In this document: positions 61,152 to 64,000 of the stretch, one piece after another
Numbering within the stretch: position 1 is the first letter of the stretch
Layout: every line of letters begins with the position of its first letter
Assembly: GCA_023443745.1 (NCBI GenBank)
Contig: JAEZTB010000033.1
Coordinates: 1 to 64,000, forward strand
DNA from: Bacillota bacterium
GTDB taxonomy: Bacteria; Bacillota; Clostridia; DSM-8532
DNA: 64,000 nt
Reading direction: 5' to 3'
Notes under the pieces: generated by a model
Database searches by the model: none
What the model saw: the letters and a program-made list of their open reading frames with translations, nothing else
What the model was told of the DNA's origin: nothing
Position numbers and translations under genes: made by a program

Positions 61152-61235
61152 ATTAAAATATTGCTCCCGAAAACTTCTAGCGCTTTCGAGGACTATTTTT
61201 TGAGGTGCGAGTTCTATCTCGCTCCTCAAACATTC
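61152..61235 (-). other. Intercistronic hairpins upstream of the binding-protein gene
   Basis: A 12-bp stem with one mismatch (TTTGAGG/GCGAG arm at 61199-61211, CTCGC/CCTCAAA arm at 61218-61230) and a smaller CGAAA/TTTCG stem nearby, between the second permease and the binding protein. No T run follows, so mRNA processing or 5'-end protection of the binding-protein message is more likely than termination. Confidence 0.5.
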
Positions 61236-61266
61236 TCCAGGTCTTTACTTTACATTTTCCTTCTGG

Positions 61267-62145
61267 CTACTCTTTGACAGAACCGAGCATAATACCCTTA
61301 ACAAAGTATTTTTGCAAAAAGGGGTAAACCGTTAAAATGGGTACAGTAGCAATTATAATTGCTGCCGATTGAAGGGATTTGGTAGTCACGCTAAGCGACT
61401 GCAAGTACGCTGCCTGATTTCCTTCACCTGAGTTTAACGCAAGACTTTTATTAATGATCTCCATCAAATGATAGGACATCGTTCTTAATTTTGGCTCTGT
61501 TACAAAATAAGCAGAATCAATCCATGAATTCCATTGTCCCACAGCTGTAAAAAGAGCTGCTGTTGCCAGGACAGGTGTAGATATAGGTAATATAATGCGC
61601 ACAAAAATCTTTAAATCACTTGCACCATCTATTTTTGCCGCCTCACTAAGCGCTTCGGGTACATCCTGAAAAAACGAAACCATAATCAAGACCAGGAAGG
61701 GACTTAAGAGTGATGGTATGATGTAAACGGACATTGAATTTAACATACCTAATTTTTTCAATAATATATAATAAGGTATTAAGCCTCCGGAAAAATACAT
61801 GGAGAAGATTAAAACAGTATGATAGGCTTTCCTGAACAACAGCTTCTTATTAGACATGCCATATGCAACAACACTCGTAAATGCAACAGTAAATACAGTT
61901 CCTAGAACTGTTCTTATAACAGATACTTTAAAAGAGTTCAGCCATTTAATATCAAAAATAAGCTTTTTATAATTATCCAAGCTGAATAAACGAGGCCAGA
62001 AGTAAATTCCTCCGCGAGATGCATCCAACCCATCATTGAACGATATGACAAGTATGTAGTAAAATGGATAAATGGTCAGGAATGTTACGATAAGCAGGAG
62101 AATATAGTTAATCGTATCAAATATAATATCATCTTTTCTTTTCAT
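61267..62145 (-). CDS. Carbohydrate ABC transporter permease (YtcP/MalG type)
   Basis: A 292-residue permease with six membrane helices. The EAA loop is SEAAKIDGASDLKIFVRIIL, and the C-terminus reads YFVKGIMLGSVKE. It forms the channel with the LplB-type permease. No ATPase gene is in the operon. Confidence 0.92.
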   Translation of the reverse strand: MKRKDDIIFDTINYILLLIVTFLTIYPFYYILVISFNDGLDASRGGIYFWPRLFSLDNYKKLIFDIKWLNSFKVSVIRTVLGTVFTVAFTSVVAYGMSNKKLLFRKAYHTVLIFSMYFSGGLIPYYILLKKLGMLNSMSVYIIPSLLSPFLVLIMVSFFQDVPEALSEAAKIDGASDLKIFVRIILPISTPVLATAALFTAVGQWNSWIDSAYFVTEPKLRTMSYHLMEIINKSLALNSGEGNQAAYLQSLSVTTKSLQSAAIIIATVPILTVYPFLQKYFVKGIMLGSVKE

Positions 62146-62184
62146 AAATTCTACACCACTTTTCTTTAGATTTAATCTCGAACG

Positions 62185-63156
62185 TTAATACAGTCCCTTT
62201 CCAGATATTTTCTTTACCACCAAATTACTGCTGAAAATAAGAATGACAGAAATGACTGATTGAAGAAGTCCTACCGCAGTAGCGTATGAAAACCTTACCT
62301 GAACCAAGCCGACTTTCAAAACATGCGTCTGAATAATTTCGGAAGTTAACCTGTTTAGGTCATTTCCTAGAAGAAGACACTGCTCAAAATTGGAGCCCGA
62401 CATACCACCGCCTAACAGATTGCCCATAGTAAGTATTAATACAACACTAATCGCACCCTTAATACAGGGTAAAGTTACATATAATATCCTTTGAATTCTT
62501 GTTGCGCCATCTATATCCGCAGCTTCATACAGTGAAGGGTCAATACTCACAATATTCGCTATAAATATAATGGCCCACCATCCAAATTCTTTCCAGGCAT
62601 CTGAAATAACTACCAAAGGCCAGAAATTATTTTCATTTGTTAGATATGGAATAGGTTCCTTCACTAAGTGCAAAGCTGATAAAATGTTATTTACAACACC
62701 ATTATTTGAGAAAAAAGCAAAGATAATTCCATACACAACCACCCATGAAATGAAATGAGGTAAATAGCTGGCTGTTTGTATGAACTTCTTTAATTTAATG
62801 GCTCTGACTTCACTTATCATTATTGCAAACAGTATGGGAAGGGGAAATGTAAATATCACCTTCAGCAAGCTTATCGAAATAGTATTCCGAATGATTATGC
62901 CACAATCGACTTCGGTAAAAAATTCTTTAAAAAATTTAAACCCCGCCCATGGAGAGGTAAAAAAGCCCATTATGCCATCGGAAATATTGTACTTTTTAAA
63001 AGCAATAATGAGCCCTACCATAGGTATATAACTGAATAGAAATAAGAATACCATCCCCACCAATACAAAACACTGAAGAGTTGACTGTTTTTTTAGAATT
63101 TTAAATACACTGTCTTTCTTCTGTTTGAGTTCTGCTGACGTTTTAGCAAATTCCAT
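62185..63156 (-). CDS. Carbohydrate ABC transporter permease (LplB type)
   Basis: A 323-residue permease with six membrane helices. The EAA-type loop is YEAADIDGATRIQRILYVTL, and the N-terminal segment FLFSYIPMVGLIIAFKKYNI is characteristic of LplB-like proteins. AAGGGGAA precedes the ATG. It is the first gene of the carbohydrate operon running leftward. Confidence 0.92.
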   Translation of the reverse strand: MEFAKTSAELKQKKDSVFKILKKQSTLQCFVLVGMVFLFLFSYIPMVGLIIAFKKYNISDGIMGFFTSPWAGFKFFKEFFTEVDCGIIIRNTISISLLKVIFTFPLPILFAIMISEVRAIKLKKFIQTASYLPHFISWVVVYGIIFAFFSNNGVVNNILSALHLVKEPIPYLTNENNFWPLVVISDAWKEFGWWAIIFIANIVSIDPSLYEAADIDGATRIQRILYVTLPCIKGAISVVLILTMGNLLGGGMSGSNFEQCLLLGNDLNRLTSEIIQTHVLKVGLVQVRFSYATAVGLLQSVISVILIFSSNLVVKKISGKGLY

Positions 63157-63471
63157 GCATTTTCCCCTTTACCTATAAGTAATGTATTTTAGAGAATAAA
63201 AACTATCATGCCATTTAAATGAGTTGCTTTGTGAGGAAAACATAAAAGTTATAATCATCTTACATTTCATATGGTAAATCTTTTTTCAGTCAAAAAGAAC
63301 TGATAAATTATACATAAGTATGACATAATTATAGAATCCTATTTTCGACAAAAAAAACCTGCAGTTAATATTTTGGTTTTTTATCATCCTGGAGGTTTAT
63401 ATGCAAAAACACCTCCATGGCACACTAATCCATGAAGGTGTTTCGCTATATGTAAGGAGGAGGCAAGAAAA
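63157..63471. other. Upstream region of the carbohydrate operon
   Basis: About 315 bp, very AT-rich. A possible minus-strand promoter is TTGACT (63288-63293), a 16-bp spacer and TATGAA (63266-63271). The right part holds the terminator of the aldehyde dehydrogenase gene. No gene is supported. Confidence 0.45.
63405..63442 (-). terminator. Terminator of the aldehyde dehydrogenase gene
   Basis: A 13-bp stem (63430-63442 with 63408-63420, one G-T pair) and a 9-nt loop, followed on the minus strand by TTTTT, 30 bp after the stop codon. Confidence 0.9.
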
Positions 63472-64000
63472 CTAAGCAAGTATTACAACTGTCTTCATTT
63501 CGGTCATTTCCTCAATGGCGTATTTGGGGCCTTCCTTACCGAATCCACTTTCCTTAACGCCACCATAAGGCATATTTCCAAACCGGAAGCCGCAGGTTCC
63601 GCCCACAATCACGCTGCCGGTCTGGAGCTTGGAGATGGCTTCCATGGCGATGGGCATGTTGTTGGTGAGAATACCCGAGTTAAGGCCGAATCTTGAATCA
63701 TTAACCATGTTATAAGCCTCTTCCATGGTATCAAAGGGAATAACCGATACCACCGGGCCAAAAACCTCATCCTTGATAACCTTCATATCCTTGTTGACAT
63801 GGGTGAGGACTGTGGGCCATACCACAGCGTCTTTTCTCTGATGGCCGCAATGTACCACCGCACCTGATGCTTTGGCCTCATCCACCCATTCCATGACACG
63901 CTCCGCATCCTTTAAGGAAATCATGGGTCCTACCTGGGTGGCAGGATCTGAAGGATCTCCGGCAATCTTAGCTTTGCTGAGCTCTACCAATCGATTCAGG
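63472..64000 (-). CDS. NAD(P)-dependent aldehyde dehydrogenase, C-terminal part (partial)
   Basis: About 176 residues are visible; the frame is open to the window edge, so the front two thirds, including the catalytic Cys, lie outside. Recognisable blocks are ATQVGPMISLKDAERVMEWV, DEVFGPVVSVIPFDTMEEAY, FGLNSGILTN, GNMPYGGVKESGFGKEGPKY and the C-terminal MKTVVIL. It may be a lactaldehyde or glyceraldehyde-3-phosphate (GapN-like) type; not decided. Bases 63625-63739 are the parental copy of the fragment at 50601-50715. Confidence 0.93.
   Translation of the reverse strand, partial: LNRLVELSKAKIAGDPSDPATQVGPMISLKDAERVMEWVDEAKASGAVVHCGHQRKDAVVWPTVLTHVNKDMKVIKDEVFGPVVSVIPFDTMEEAYNMVNDSRFGLNSGILTNNMPIAMEAISKLQTGSVIVGGTCGFRFGNMPYGGVKESGFGKEGPKYAIEEMTEMKTVVILA
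63625..63739 (-). repeat. 115-bp direct repeat (copy 2) within the aldehyde dehydrogenase gene
   Basis: Same orientation as 50601-50715 with 107 of 115 identical bases. The two copies bracket about 12.9 kb containing the whole two-component/glycosidase/ABC cluster. Confidence 0.9.

Noticed and set aside
63401..63475. 24-codon plus-strand ORF with GGAGG upstream
   Set aside because: It lies over the terminator hairpin of the dehydrogenase gene and runs antisense into its stop codon; the GGAGG can be explained by the hairpin sequence.
1..64000. CRISPR array, rRNA genes or complete insertion sequences
   Set aside because: No regularly spaced repeats, rRNA segments or transposase genes were recognised on either strand.

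Overview
The window looks like chromosomal DNA of a Gram-positive anaerobe of the class Clostridia. The support is the gene order (ylxM-ffh-rpsP-KH; rplS-rbgA-rnhB-ylqG-ylqH-yraN; rlmN-prpC-prkC-rsgA-rpe-thiN), strong AGGAGG-type ribosome sites, TTGACA/TATAAT promoters, several TTG starts, and carbohydrate uptake by lipoprotein-dependent ABC systems. A chemoreceptor behind a near-perfect SigD-type promoter suggests a motile organism. The species cannot be named from the sequence alone.

Layout. (A) 1-13 kb: an accessory island. The 3' end of a phage-type family A DNA polymerase and a sigma-like regulator are followed by a six-gene leftward defence operon with its own strong promoter and a palindromic operator. 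In transcription order it encodes a degenerate methyltransferase fused to a specificity domain, an ADP-ribosylglycohydrolase fused to HsdM, a second HsdM, HsdS, HsdR, and an ImmA/IrrE-type metallopeptidase with a C-terminal HTH. The island ends just downstream of an rlmD/rumA-type gene. (B) 13-25 kb: core genes. These are the RlmD-family methylase, a SigD-type chemoreceptor, an M23 peptidase with bactofilin, and the rlmN-prpC-prkC-rsgA-rpe-thiN operon. (C) 25-30 kb: the rplS/rbgA/rnhB/ylqG/ylqH/yraN/dipeptidase group, with an L19-leader-like 5' UTR on rplS. (D) 30-39 kb: a block sitting between rplS and the KH gene, where rimM and trmD normally lie. It holds a DUF362 protein, an AraC-regulated sugar ABC operon with an oxidoreductase, asd and a VOC protein. 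(E) 39-42 kb: KH, rpsP, ffh and ylxM. (F) 42-50.5 kb: a TetR-controlled FtsX-type ABC exporter, trmB, a TSCPD protein, a MalY/PatB-type lyase, a second Gfo/Idh/MocA oxidoreductase, tRNA-Trp, a VOC protein and a winged-helix regulator. (G) 50.6-63.7 kb: a carbohydrate cluster with a YesMN-like two-component system, GH42, a MATE transporter, an (alpha/alpha)6 glycosidase, a binding protein and two permeases. It is bracketed by two direct copies (115 bp, 8 mismatches) of the same stretch of an aldehyde dehydrogenase gene. One copy is a fragment. The other lies in the aldehyde dehydrogenase gene that runs off the right edge.

The best candidate for an undescribed system is the island operon at 1.2-12.9 kb: a type I restriction-modification locus with two methyltransferase subunits, one carrying an intact-looking ADP-ribosylhydrolase domain, plus a pseudo-methyltransferase/target-recognition fusion and a metallopeptidase regulator. 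Secondary points are the displaced rimM-trmD position, the aldehyde dehydrogenase repeats around the sugar cluster, and an AraC-type operator with two 9-bp repeats exactly 21 bp apart over the -35 region of a sugar operon. All functions are inferred by reading the sequence; no database search was run.
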